A DNA stretch of 64,000 bases from Mactromeris polynyma (Eukaryota; Mollusca; Bivalvia; Venerida; Mactridae). Positions 47,605-59,100 of the stretch are shown piece by piece; the first letter of the stretch is position 1, and each line of letters opens with the position of its first letter. Location of the stretch: the NCBI GenBank assembly GCA_032209605.1, contig JASFXZ010000005.1, forward strand, positions 28,322,905 through 28,386,904, given 5' to 3'. The translations under genes and the position numbers were made by a program. Under the pieces are notes generated by a model that was not told where the DNA came from, did no database searches, and saw only the letters and a program-made list of their open reading frames with translations.

Positions 47605-47945
47605 ATGTATGATGATCATGCTAAGTTATGTGAAGACGATGTAGACGTCGGCGATGATGGCAATAATGATGATGATGAAATAGATGATGATTCTGATGAT
47701 AAATATGAGGAACATGAAAATGTTGATATTGATGATGACTGCAATAATGATGATGAAATCGATGATGATACTGATGAAAAATCTGAGGACCATGAAGATG
47801 TTGATAATGATAATGACGGAAATAATGAGGATGAAGTATATGTTAATGCTGATGAAAAATATCAGGAAAATGAAGATGTTGATATAAATGATGTCGGCAA
47901 TGATAAAAATGAATACGATTATGATCAAAACGTAAACGGACATAT
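47605..47945 (+). repeat. imperfect (GAT)n-type microsatellite with open Asp/Asn/Glu-rich frame
   Basis: The plus strand is dominated by gat/gaa/aat triplets with a looser period of roughly 69-75 bp ('gatgatga..ctgatgaaaaat' units). One frame (47605-48054, 149 codons) is open and reads blocks such as 'IDDDSDDKYEEHENVDIDDD'. The other strand is open as poly-Ile. A highly acidic protein is possible, since such proteins occur in mollusc shell matrix, but no signal peptide or splice support was seen, and the frame ends in ordinary noise. A repeat is the safer call. Confidence 0.6.
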
Positions 47946-48054
47946 CAGTTTTGATAGTCGGTACTGTCCTGTTCTACAACAACGTAACATCCACAGAGCA
48001 GCGCCCTTTGGGAGACATAACGTTTTGCATGTTGTTGTGAGGTTGTTGCTCTAG

Positions 48055-49045
48055 GGATGAAATCATACTTTATGACACAATAACACTGCTGTTGAATAGA
48101 GTTGGTTGCTCAAGAGTGGGCTGCTTTGGGGAAGTTGCATGGTATTATTTAACAACGAAATATTAATGATGAGATTTTAACTTAAAATAAACAAACACTC
48201 AGAAAAGATAGCGAGGAATAAGTTAGATAATATTTATTAAAAGGCGGTACGATTTACAACAATGAAACATGAGCTCATGCGAGCTTTTGAGCCAACTATG
48301 TGGACACAACAGAATGCATATAGTACAATATGGGTAAGACAGCTGATGACATTATATTAAAATAGATACGAGTATAAGGTCATGCAAGTGGTCATAAAAG
48401 ATACCAAATATAACAAAAAAATTATCACGGCTAATCTTTTAAGACTTTGATTTGTATTAAAAGGAAAACGGTTTAATTTATGGCAGTATTAAAACAAACA
48501 CACCAAGAATCACATATTTCAAATGTGGCATCTCTTATGGTTGGCATGTCACATAATAAGCGCATATATAACAGCACAGTTACATAAAAAGCTAAGAATA
48601 GCTAAGTCACGCTCGATAATGACCGATTAAGTTAAACTGTAACTCTTTTTATTTCTGTGTGGTGGTATTAATTGGCTTCAATATTTCGATCAACTGGCGG
48701 TATTTTGCGCTGAAATTTTTAGAAACATTACAGTCACATTGAGCTTTCCGTGTCTTAAATTTCTATTTGGTATATTCATATTTAATTGCAATATTCTAAA
48801 TATGTAATCGGAGTAATTGTCACTTTGTTAAGTGTATAATACAAGTATATAAGCTGATTAAATAATGAAAGAGTGCATAGGTTAATACGGACATGGTTAG
48901 ATACCATGGGGGCTATATATGGACATATTGGAAATGTAATTTTAATTTCTATCTGGTGGTGTATTTTGTCTTCTCTGTATTGCATCTTGACGTGTATATT
49001 TTAGTTGTTTATCCCATGGTATCGAAACATTTCCATATTATCCCA
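48055..49045. other. non-coding, nothing recognised
   Basis: AT-rich, no gene or repeat recognised. Confidence 0.35.
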
Positions 49046-49049
49046 TTCA

Positions 49050-49335
49050 CACTTTCTTGTTTTGACTCAGCATGTTTATGCTGGTACCTTATGTGTCATA
49101 AGACAAGACTTGTCCTGCGATGTATTCCATCCATTAACAAGCTCTGTCCATCCTCATTAATGTTCCTTAGTTGCCCTTCATGGTTGGCCAGGCCATTCCT
49201 TGCGCCCATGTTCCTTGCATATTTACCCTTGCACCTCCTCAAATGTCTGATGTTCCATGGACTGTTGTTTTCCCGGATGTCTGTGTGGAGAGGCATTGTC
49301 TAATGTATGTGGCGTTCCTTGTAGCAACTTATTCT
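49050..49335 (-). repeat. dispersed repeat family R1, copy
   Basis: Reverse copy with 'gacttgtcctgcgatgtatt', 'ccttagttgcccttcatggt', 'tggactgttgttttcccgga' and 'tgtctgtgtggagaggcatt'. The overlapping ORFs (48893-49303 and 49096-49296) are read-through of the repeat. Confidence 0.65.
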
Positions 49336-50324
49336 ATCTTTCTAGTAATAGAAATTGTGTTGCATACAGGCAAATGGCAATCGTATCAATAGTTTGACCA
49401 TATCAATGTATGCTTTAATTTAATACTCGTACAAACGCTCGCGTCTATATTCCACATTATCGTATAATGTATTTGCCGTTTGTCATACACATTGCAGAAT
49501 TCAAACAAAAAACGTCTGTTGATCTATCAATATTCATTAATACCACTGTGGCCATCCCATATACGAACTGCTGCATTTGGTAAGTGCAGATAAGTTAAAA
49601 ACAAACGAGTGAATGCTGAAAGAAAATTCATTTAGATTTACTGAAATTATACGAGTTTTGAAATCGAAATCAGCGATATAGCCAGTAGGAGTTCAAGATC
49701 ACTAAAGTTCACAATAATTCTGTGTTACAGTACACTTACTTCAAATATTCAAGAAAAGCAATATACAGTATATGTTTAGATTACATGTAAAAAGTACGTT
49801 TCCTCGGATGATTAGACAGGCAGTATCGCATGGCAAAATCTCATAACCACGCGAAACTTCAATGATCCGCCGCTTGTACTAGCTACATCGCTATTATAGA
49901 TGCATAAAAGTTCAATACAAATAAGTAACCTTTCTTAATACACGTTTAAAGACACATTAAATGCCGTAAATACCGTACTTTTTCCGTAAGATTGGTCACG
50001 GTATAGACTAGATTCGCTTTCACCATTTGACATACACTTACATAAACCTGGTTCAATGGCATATATGCTAGTAGGGTAAGCTTACATTTGCGTTCTGTTG
50101 TATCAAATCGGCTTGGTTATATATACTTAATTCCATGCGGATTAATCACAACTTCATTTATGAACAATTTATTTGTAACATTATAACCTGTTTTCTTATG
50201 CATACTAACTGCTATTTGGTAAAGTATGGAGTGGGATGTCCTCGACCCACACATCCTTATTTACGAGGAAAATAAAAATATATCCGCTTCAAAAAAAATA
50301 TGAACAGTAATTGGTGTTTGGTAA
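49336..50324. other. non-coding, nothing recognised
   Basis: AT-rich, no gene or repeat recognised. Confidence 0.35.
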
Positions 50325-50562
50325 TGGGGCTTTAAGTCACGTGAACAGTCAGGGTCGGCCATGGTAGGATTCTTCCATTTACATGTATTATGTGGGGAAA
50401 ACCCTGAGCGAACTACTTGGTAGAACCACCGACCTTCCGTAAGCCAGATGGAAGGCTTCCTTACTTACACATTATGTATCACGGATGGGATTCGATCCCG
50501 CAGTGGTTAGGGGCTAGTGATTTGAAGTCAGCGACCATAACCACTAGACCCGGAAGCCCTTC
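50325..50562 (-). mobile_element. tRNA-derived SINE, family A
   Basis: On the minus strand: 'ccgggtctagtggttatggt', 'cgctgacttcaaatcactag', B-box 'ggatcgaatccc', body, and an end 'gacttaaagccccattacca'. The head and end match the copy at 56885-57160, which reads the same way on the plus strand. Confidence 0.75.
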
Positions 50563-50574
50563 ACAAATTTGTTT

Positions 50575-50740
50575 GCGATCGGGTTACTACAAGGAACGCC
50601 ATATACACACAATACTATACCCCCACCCCCCAGACGCAGATCACCGGGAAAACAACAGTCCACTGAGCAGGTGCAAGGGTAACATGCATGGGAACAGGGG
50701 TGCAAAGAATGGTCTGACCGACCATAAAATAACTTACGAT
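50575..50740 (+). repeat. dispersed repeat family R1, fragment
   Basis: Plus-orientation fragment: 'aaggaacgccatatacacac', 'gggaaaacaacagtccactg', 'gaccgaccataaaat'. It directly abuts the SINE at 50325-50562. Confidence 0.6.
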
Positions 50741-51079
50741 AATTTAGTGGCACAGCAAGGGGAAAAGTTTAAAGATTGAAATTCATAACGGAATACTCAA
50801 CGACGTCACTCAACCGATTGAACGATCTAGTTAATCCACTATTGCCAATGCGTGTTTCACGACTCAGTCGAGCGAAGTACGACTAGTCGACTCAAACGGT
50901 CGGTATTTGTGTAAAAAGGGACATTATTATCAACGTACGGAAGCAACCAGATGAGGATATAGGAAGTTTTGGGGGCCATTCAGGGTTATTTCAGAATTGC
51001 GACGGAGCAAGTATTTCCGAGAGATTGGTTGTTGTTGCAGACAAAGCGGAAGTGATGTTAATCCATACATTCCATATAC

Positions 51080-51262
51080 ATCCGGACCTCGGTCATTCGA
51101 ATTAATTAGGTCCGAAATTTTATTTCGAATACTATATGGTTTCGAATTGCCGATTTCAATTTGACGTGCCTATGAAGAAACATGGATCGCTGCTATTTAT
51201 TACGGATGACACCAAGTATTCGGATAGAAGGTCGTCGAATAAACTAGACCCTACTGTATTTG
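51080..51262. mobile_element. MITE family B, copy
   Basis: Shares 'ggacctcggtcattcgaatt', 'caatttgacgtgcctatgaa', 'cggatgacaccaagtattcg' and the end 'cgaataaactagaccctact' with the other copies. Confidence 0.65.
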
Positions 51263-51639
51263 TGTATGACTATAACTCAATTAATTGTTTTTACATAGTT
51301 TTTAACACGGCGATTTAATGTTTTGCGAGGTCAACAATTCAGTTCACTGGGCCTTAAGTTTTCGTCTGACCAGGATTTAACAATTTAATCCTTTTAAATT
51401 TCAAACGGCATTTAAATCAAAATGAAATTACGAAATTGAATTAATCAAAGAGTGTATGCATTGAATGCTGGATTAAACATAATGTAATCATCGGGCAGGT
51501 ATGTATTATATACATTTTTGTTATTAACACTATCATAAATATAAAAACTGGTTACAATTATGGTTATTAATTTACGATTATTTGATTATTGTCAATATGA
51601 TAATAAGTTTGATTGTTTTCATCGCACTTTTACGTCGTT

Positions 51640-51745
51640 TTTCAACAATGTTTAAGTCAAGTTTCAAGTTTATTTACAGATTCTGCATAAGGCCCGAATA
51701 GGGCAGCATTAGCAACAATAAATTTTACATTTATTCAACACAGAT
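51640..51745 (-). mobile_element. probable LINE 3' end
   Basis: On the minus strand the segment reads 'gccttatgcagaatctgtaa' followed by 'ataaacttgaaacttgactt'. The AATAAACTTGAAACTTGA ending is typical of CR1/RTE-type 3' ends in invertebrates. No coding part is attached. Confidence 0.4.
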
Positions 51746-52160
51746 TGTAACATGATAAAAAGGAAACGACTATACATAATATATACATGTACATTCATAT
51801 ACGGAGAAGCAACAATACAATCTCAACAGCAGAAATAAACAAGACATATTCACATAATAGTTCCTACTAAGAACATTACACATATAAATATATTACAGTG
51901 TTTTTCATTTAAAAATATACACATTTAATGATGAAGGACAAAAAAAACACCAAGAAAAAAACATAAATGTCTAGAATTGAAAAGAACATGTTAATTATAT
52001 ATATGTGTAGTATTGAAGAAAAATAGTCAGTAATTGTTTAACAATTGAAAATGGTTCATTATTTTATGACAGTAGTATATACACGACGGCCAGTAGACTT
52101 ATCCAGTTTTCCTGGAATTTATTATCAACTAGTTCTCCACATAAAGAGGACACGACCTGA
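51746..52160. other. non-coding, nothing recognised
   Basis: Very AT-rich spacer. Confidence 0.35.
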
Positions 52161-52164
52161 GCTA

Positions 52165-52258
52165 ATGTCACGGAAGAACGTAACCTGCTCAACCCGGGTA
52201 TCGAATCCGGATCGGGTGACAGTCAAGCGCTCTACCAACTGAGCTAGCCGGTTGGGGT
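52165..52258 (-). mobile_element. tRNA-like SINE head
   Basis: On the minus strand: 'aaccggctagctcagttggt', 'agagcgcttgactgtcaccc', 'ggattcgatacccgggttga'. Both A-box and B-box are good, closer to a tRNA than the other copies, but the sequence does not close into a normal acceptor stem. A SINE head is preferred over a tRNA gene. Confidence 0.55.
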
Positions 52259-52636
52259 GAATATAACACAATTATGATGATGATTATTTGATTATGATAA
52301 ATCTTATCATTTAATTATAACAAAAATAGATATAATGATGTAAGTAATTATAATATAATGATTTAACAAAAGTAGACCGCGCATTATTTTCGATCTGATT
52401 TTAAGCGAATCTCAAGTTCTTTAAGCAAATATTCAAATTTAAGTGTTATTATATAAATAAAGGGCATGAAACGGGACTTCTGATGTGTATTTTTACAAAA
52501 CACATACCGAGAACATGTTATGTAGCATGCAATAAAATAAACTTTCGGCCATTTTTTTGGTTTATAAAAATTCTTTTTTTTTTATTCAATAGTTGTCTTA
52601 TTTCTCTTTCAAATACGTTTAATATGAATATGTAAG

Positions 52637-52885
52637 AGCCCACCGGATTAGCTTTGTGGTTTGGGGCGCGGCAGTCACCCGGGGTCCGGGTTCAATTTGT
52701 GGAATGTGTGGGTCATGTCCTTTCGTTATTTGTCCCCGCCTCTGATGAATATGGTGAAGCTGTCAGCTGCTTGCGGATGAGCATGGTAGAACTGGTTGTA
52801 ACTAATTGCAGGATAAATAGTCTGGTCAACTGGCCGCCGTATATCACTGAACAAATGATAAAAACAAGCGTTAAATCAAATTAAA
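52637..52885 (+). mobile_element. tRNA-derived SINE, family B
   Basis: Head 'accggattagctttgtggtt' with B-box-like 'gggttcaatt'. The body has 'gctgtcagctgcttgcggat', 'gtagaactggttgtaactaa', 'tggtcaactggccgccgtat' and a tail 'aaaacaagcgttaaatcaaa'. It aligns throughout with 57738-58005. It lies 140 bp upstream of the WSC/EGF gene's start exon. Confidence 0.75.
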
Positions 52886-53027
52886 AAATCACTCAAATAC
52901 GTTATATTTGGATATGTAAGTTTATAGTTGACATATAATAGTGATGATTACTAAAATGTATACAACATAGTAACTGGCATTAGATTCCGTTGTATCTATT
53001 TTCAGACTAACAGTACATAGTTGGCAA

Positions 53028-53100
53028 ATGATTATTTTCTTAGCTCTACTGTCGTCTGCGGCATTCTCTGTCACAGCTGCCGTGTCAGCCGATCTGCTAC
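53028..53100 (+). CDS. mosaic gene exon 1: signal peptide
   Basis: ATG at 53028 opens '[20 protein letters not shown]' followed by ADLL, a clear secretion signal with an Ala-x-Ala-like cleavage region. Donor gtaagt, exit phase 1. A tttcag acceptor at 53000-53005 suggests a 5' UTR exon upstream. Confidence 0.8.
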
Positions 53101-56100
53101 GTAAGTCTATGAAATTATTTACATAAATTGCATCCGTAACATATCAAAAACATCATTATCTACATTTGAGATTATACATTGTACTCAAGTTCACCCGTAT
53201 CGGATTAAACATCATTTAACACCTTTCAGATTATCTACTGTATCCAAGTTCATCCGTAACAGATCAAAAACATCACTTACCACATTTGAGATTACTTACT
53301 GTACTCAAATTCATCTGTATCGGATAAAACATAATTTACTATCTTTGAGATTACTTACTATACTCAATCTCATTAAAAGGGGGTTAAAACATCATTTACT
53401 ATCTTATTTGACCCACTTGAATATTCATACTATCGAAGTTTAATGTCGGGAGGTCCTGCGTACGAACCCCACGAACTTCACAATCCCTTTATGTGGCACA
53501 AGTACTGGTTAGAACAGACGTGTGTTTTTGAAGAGCAATAATAAAACTACGGACCAAATGACGGACACATAATTGACCGAATTTCATGTAAAATTATCAT
53601 ACGTTTATTTGAGATCACGCCTTCTTCATGGTAAACATTGTTTTACTGATAGATAAAAAAAGTGTAATTCGCATATCCATTTTATTCATTTCATTTCTGT
53701 TCTAATAATATTATTGAGTGAATTGTATGAAAAAAGTATTAATTGTTGCTAAAAAAATATAGTGTTTTGTAGAAATGTAGACGTTGCATTTCGTGTTATC
53801 GATCTATCATTCTGTTCTCTTCTGCTGTCAAATTCATGAATGTACAACAAAAAATACCAGTTTTATTATTGAGCAGGTTAACACAAATTGTATGTTTTAC
53901 CATTACTGTATGTTTGTGTAAATATTGCCTATTGTGAATAAAGTTTAGAAAAAAAAAAAAAAAAAAAAGTTTTATTATTGTTCAAAAACACTAGTCTATT
54001 CTATTCAGTTTTGGTTCTTCATTTTCAATAAAAACAATCGTAGTGCATCAAAACACATGAACATTTTACAATTCCTTATCAAGCTACATTCCCATCCTAC
54101 TCTGTTCCGTATCATGTTTGTTCCTAATGTTTTAATATAAAACAAAAACATCGTTTCTATATTCACAGAATTCGGATACTATGGCTGTTACCAAGACAAC
54201 TCAAACGAACCATTGATGTATTTCAAAACTGGAAGTCCCGGTTCTATTACATCATGTATCTCTGACTGTGAGGATGCCGGATACCGGTTTGTCGGGCTTA
54301 AGGTAAGCATTAATTCGGCACACCTTGGACATTGGTAGCTGAAACATTCGGAACGTTGTGGTCTATAGCGTGTATGTCAGAACATCCCTTCAGCCAGTTG
54401 ACAAAACCAGTCTCCCTAAATAACCTGCTCTTCCACAATTTGACAGCATTTTTGTATAAATATAATAATTGTTAACAAGATTTGTCTTGAAAAAAGATGG
54501 TCGGCGCATTTTGAAGGCACGGACATGTCCGTGTTGAAGTTTAAGATTTGTTATGCAACATAAAAAATGCCGAGATGTTACGATTGCTGGTCACTCCAGA
54601 TCCAAAATGGATTTCAGTAAATACACCGAAATTCAGTGGATTTCGGTAAGGTAGTATACCCTTTATCGAATGGTTAACCGATTCGCGACAATATTACAAA
54701 CATTGTTCGGTTGAAGAGAATTTGCATTGGTGGTTAACGTAAGATTTGATTTGTTTACACAACACTGATATGCAAATAGCTAAACCATGTTAGTACGGCT
54801 ACACCGAAATAGTTCTTGTAATTTTGAAACGGAACATCTCTCGACAAATCGAGGTTTAAGTATGCTAAAAGTTACAATGGTGGCGCATACGTCAGTCTTG
54901 GACAATCACGTGGTATGTGACGTCATTATTTCTACTGCAGTTCTGGTATCATAATCTGTCTGTAGGGCCCTCCCTATAACAGAAATTAACGATATATAGC
55001 GCAGTCAATGCAGTGTAATTCATTCTATTCCCGGTCAGCCGCCATTTGTTACATGGTGCTTTCATTTTGTTCAAACACTTTGTTGGCTGTCTGCAGAAGC
55101 GAATATGACGTCACGAACCACGTGGTGTCCCGCCACGCTATTACATGGAATTATTACAGCACCGTATTCAAAATTATAGCAATTGCATCGCTAATGCAAC
55201 ATTGTATGAAATCATATCTACTTTGTTTAGGACGGAGGTCATTGTTATTGCGACATGGCAATAAGGCCACACCCCCTGCTCCAGGACAGTCAATGCGACC
55301 GGAACTGTTGGCAAGATTGGAACCGGATGTGCGGAGCCAGCTGGGCACAGTCAGTCTTTGACCGGTTATGTAAGTAGAGTTTTAGCTCGTTAAGTTAACA
55401 AAAATGTTTAACCAAATCGCTGCGTAGATTAGAACAAGTACATGTGGGCAAACATTTTATGCCAGTTAGATATTACGAAATAAGTATTTGCAAAGGACTG
55501 TCATCCTCATGAACGGATCAAGGATTTGGGCTTTAGAGGAAGCGGCGTAACCTATTGGTCATTATTTAGTTTTGCTTAAACCTTATAGAACGGCAGAACG
55601 CGTACGATATTTAACGCAACTTAGAAATCAACGACTTTGTAATATTTGTAACTCAAACATGATTGAAAATGAATATCACTTTCTAATAATTTGTTTAAAA
55701 TGCAAAAATCTAGAATCAAATACGTAAAGCGATATTGTTACCCCTGACCAAACACAAATAAGTATAACGAATCGTAAGCGAAATGTATTTACTTTGTCAA
55801 TTTACGTATGTAGAAATCAAAATGTATGAAATGTATGACAATAATGTTGGTTAAGGGGTGCTCCTAGTAAACCCACGTAATTCATCTACATTGTAATTGC
55901 ATTGTGTTATATACTTTCTTGTTTGCTACAAGCATTGTACATCATATTGTGCATTAAATTAAATTGTATGGCATTTCAGCTTGCGCTAGTCAGCCTTGTC
56001 AGAACGGAGGTACATGTGTGGATATGACGCTTCATACCGGGGAATATAAATGTTCTTGCGCAAATGGATATACGGGTACCCATTGCGAGACATGTAAGCA

Positions 56101-59100
56101 GTTAATTACATTCCAATACAACAAGTTAACAACACATTGATTTGACTATATTTCAAAATCTTTGAAAGACAAATTATGTTTCAATGTATCGGTAAATTTC
56201 TTTTGAACATAATTATACGCATTCGAGTGATAGTTTTAATTAGAACACAACTCTATATATACGTCTGTTGAATATTTATGAACATTTTTTATATAAGTAA
56301 CTTTTTTTTACTTTTATATTATTTATTTTGTACTTCAGACAGCGCCGGGGCAAACAATGATGGTAAGTATTAGCTAAATATTTGATATCTCAAACTCTCA
56401 TAAATCGCAAATCTGCTAAGTCGAAATAAACTGAAAACGGGAATCTAAAACGTAATAAAAAATAACTATGAGCCTTCTGTCGAAAGTCAGAATGACACAA
56501 ATTAAATAAACGCGATTAAATCAACTTAAAAGTGTTAGATCATTATGATATATATTTCATGATTAACTCAATAATACAAGGTATTTTTTCGGTACCACTT
56601 AAACTCTTAAAATATTAAAAAACATCACATTAAGCGTCTTTACTTTGATATAATATAAGTTTCATTATTCGAAATCGTTATATTTTCAGCATGTGACGGA
56701 AACCCTTGTCTGAATGGTGCCACGTGCTACGCTGTTGTTCCAGACGACTACGTATGTTATTGCACTAATGGGTGGGGCGGAGACGATTGTGAAATCAGTA
56801 AGTGTCTGTACCTTTATTCCCCGGTCATTTCCTTAAAAACAACTGCAATCCTAAATTTCTGATTAGTGACTTGAATGTACGTCATGTGCCCCTTTGGTTG
56901 AGTGGTAATGGTCGCTGACTTCAAATCACTTGCCCCTCAAAAGCAGGGGGTCGAGTCCCATACGGGATATATAATGTGCATGTGAAGAAGCTACCTAGCT
57001 GGTTTGTGAAGTGTCCATGGTTCTCCTCCAGTTGTCCGCATAGGCCCAAAATAAAAAAGGACACTTAGGGTCTTCCTCACCATTTATAGCTGGAAAGGTC
57101 ACTGCATGACCCTAACTGTTTATATGACTAAAAGCCCAATTACAAAAAATTAAATAAGCTAAGTTGAATTCTCACGCTTGATAATTGTCAACGGAAGAAA
57201 TGAAAGATCATGACCAAACATATTTGTTCTTTTCTTCGTGTGGTTATGAATAAAGGCCACTAACTATTTTTTACATAAAGGTTACGATGCATTGGGGTGC
57301 TACGTGGACGAGGTATCTGACCGGAAGTTGACACATCAGTCCCCTAACTCTCAAAGTAGGACAACACAAGAATGCATAGACTATTGTAGGGACGAAGGGT
57401 ATATGTACGCTGGACTAGAGGTATATTTTTTACCACCTTGCCTCAGAAGTAACTCAAATGATCGTCCTTTAAAGTGTTTATCGATATAAATAACATTTCA
57501 CGGATTAATAAAATACATGTTTAATTGTATTATATTTATAATGTTTATTATTCAGAATTTACAAAATAGTAAAAAAAATGAACACGCGGCAAGTAAATAC
57601 ACCACTCACGTTTACACGTGAGAAAGACAACATTTCGTCCATATTATCAAATAAATGTAGATTTGAAAAAAACGCCGGAGATCAAAAAATAATAACAAAC
57701 AACAACAACAATTTAATACAGACGAACCTCGTTCAATTTTGGTTGGCTCAGTGGATAGAGCTCTAGGAGCCAGCCAGCTAAGGCCGGGTTCGATTGCAGA
57801 TTAAGGCAGGTCAAGTCATGAGCGTCCATGACATTTGGATTCGGTCATTCATTCTCCACCACTAATTATTGTGGAAAATATGTCAGCTGCTTGTGAAAGG
57901 CCAGTTACTACTGGTTGTTAATTGATGCTAGGAAAACTGGTTTGGTCAACTGACTGCCGTATTGAATTGAAAACAATTGTTGTAAACGACGTAAAACCCG
58001 ATAAAAACACTCCAAACAAACTTCTCTGCAATATATCTTACCACTGAACCATACCATTGACAGGCCTTTCTTAATTTACAATACATAACTAATCTATTTG
58101 TATAACTATTACAGTATTCCAACGAATGTTTCTGTGACCATAGTATAAAACCTACAACGAAATCTCCGGACTCTGACTGCAATATGAGATGCACAGGTAA
58201 CTGGAGGGAAGTTTGTGGATCATCTGATCGACTTACCATCTATGACACGACAGGTAAAAGTCTTACCCATTGGTACTTTTATTACCTCCCTATGTTTAAC
58301 AAAACAATTTGTAATTATCACAGTCGATATGAGCGCTGCTTTGGGGTTTATAACCTTTTACATAAGTAATGTTTTTTTCAAGAAAACGCAACATGTGATG
58401 TCACTATTTGCAACCTGGAAACAATATTCACTACACATGGTCACTTCGTTTTTATATTGCCATATGGGGCAAATATTGCTCACTTGTCAGTACATGGTGA
58501 AATTGACCTCACTTAAAGAAGACACATTGTAATAATTTTGAGAAAACGGCATGTTAATGCCTTAATAAAAATGTACTGTAAACTTTTATTAAACGTTACA
58601 TGGAACTGCAAAACCCGAGTCTGATACAGGTGTTTCCTACACTAGTGCTAACACGGAGCGTAGGTCAGGATAGAAGAGACCGGTATTGCACTAGTGAATT
58701 TGTATTTTTGGGGAACTTTGGGCGTTCCCTGTAGCTACGTATTCTCTCTCTTCTACTATATATAAGTATAAGATAACTGACAAATGATTAATAATTATAC
58801 ATTTAATATATAATTCCAAATTCTTGCATTACATTATATTCATATGCATAATTGTACTGTGTGTTATCGTAAATTGATTGTTTTGAAAAGTACCTTGAGG
58901 GATGTCCTCGACGAGGGAAATAAGTTATTTGAAAAGGAAAAACAGAAAAGCGCCAATGTAGTATTGTAGGGTACATCTGTATGAAGGCAATTACCACCGA
59001 GTAAGTCATACTTTTGTCAAAGGATATTATGTCAAATTGAGGGAAAATGTCGCCTCGACCGAAACTAGAATTATTTTTAGTACCAAATTTCCTGCCTTAA

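Noticed and set aside
48893..49303. 136-codon plus ORF
   Set aside because: It covers a reverse copy of repeat R1, and its opposite strand is also open; a repeat shadow.
50417..50779. 120-codon plus ORF
   Set aside because: Runs through an inverted SINE and an adjoining R1 fragment.
52165..52258. tRNA gene on the minus strand
   Set aside because: A-box and B-box are good, but I could not form a complete cloverleaf with acceptor stem and clear anticodon loop, and similar heads in this window belong to SINEs.
55008..55361. 117-codon plus ORF ending in exon 3 sequence
   Set aside because: It reads WSC exon 3 in the wrong frame; the phase-consistent frame gives the cysteine pattern.
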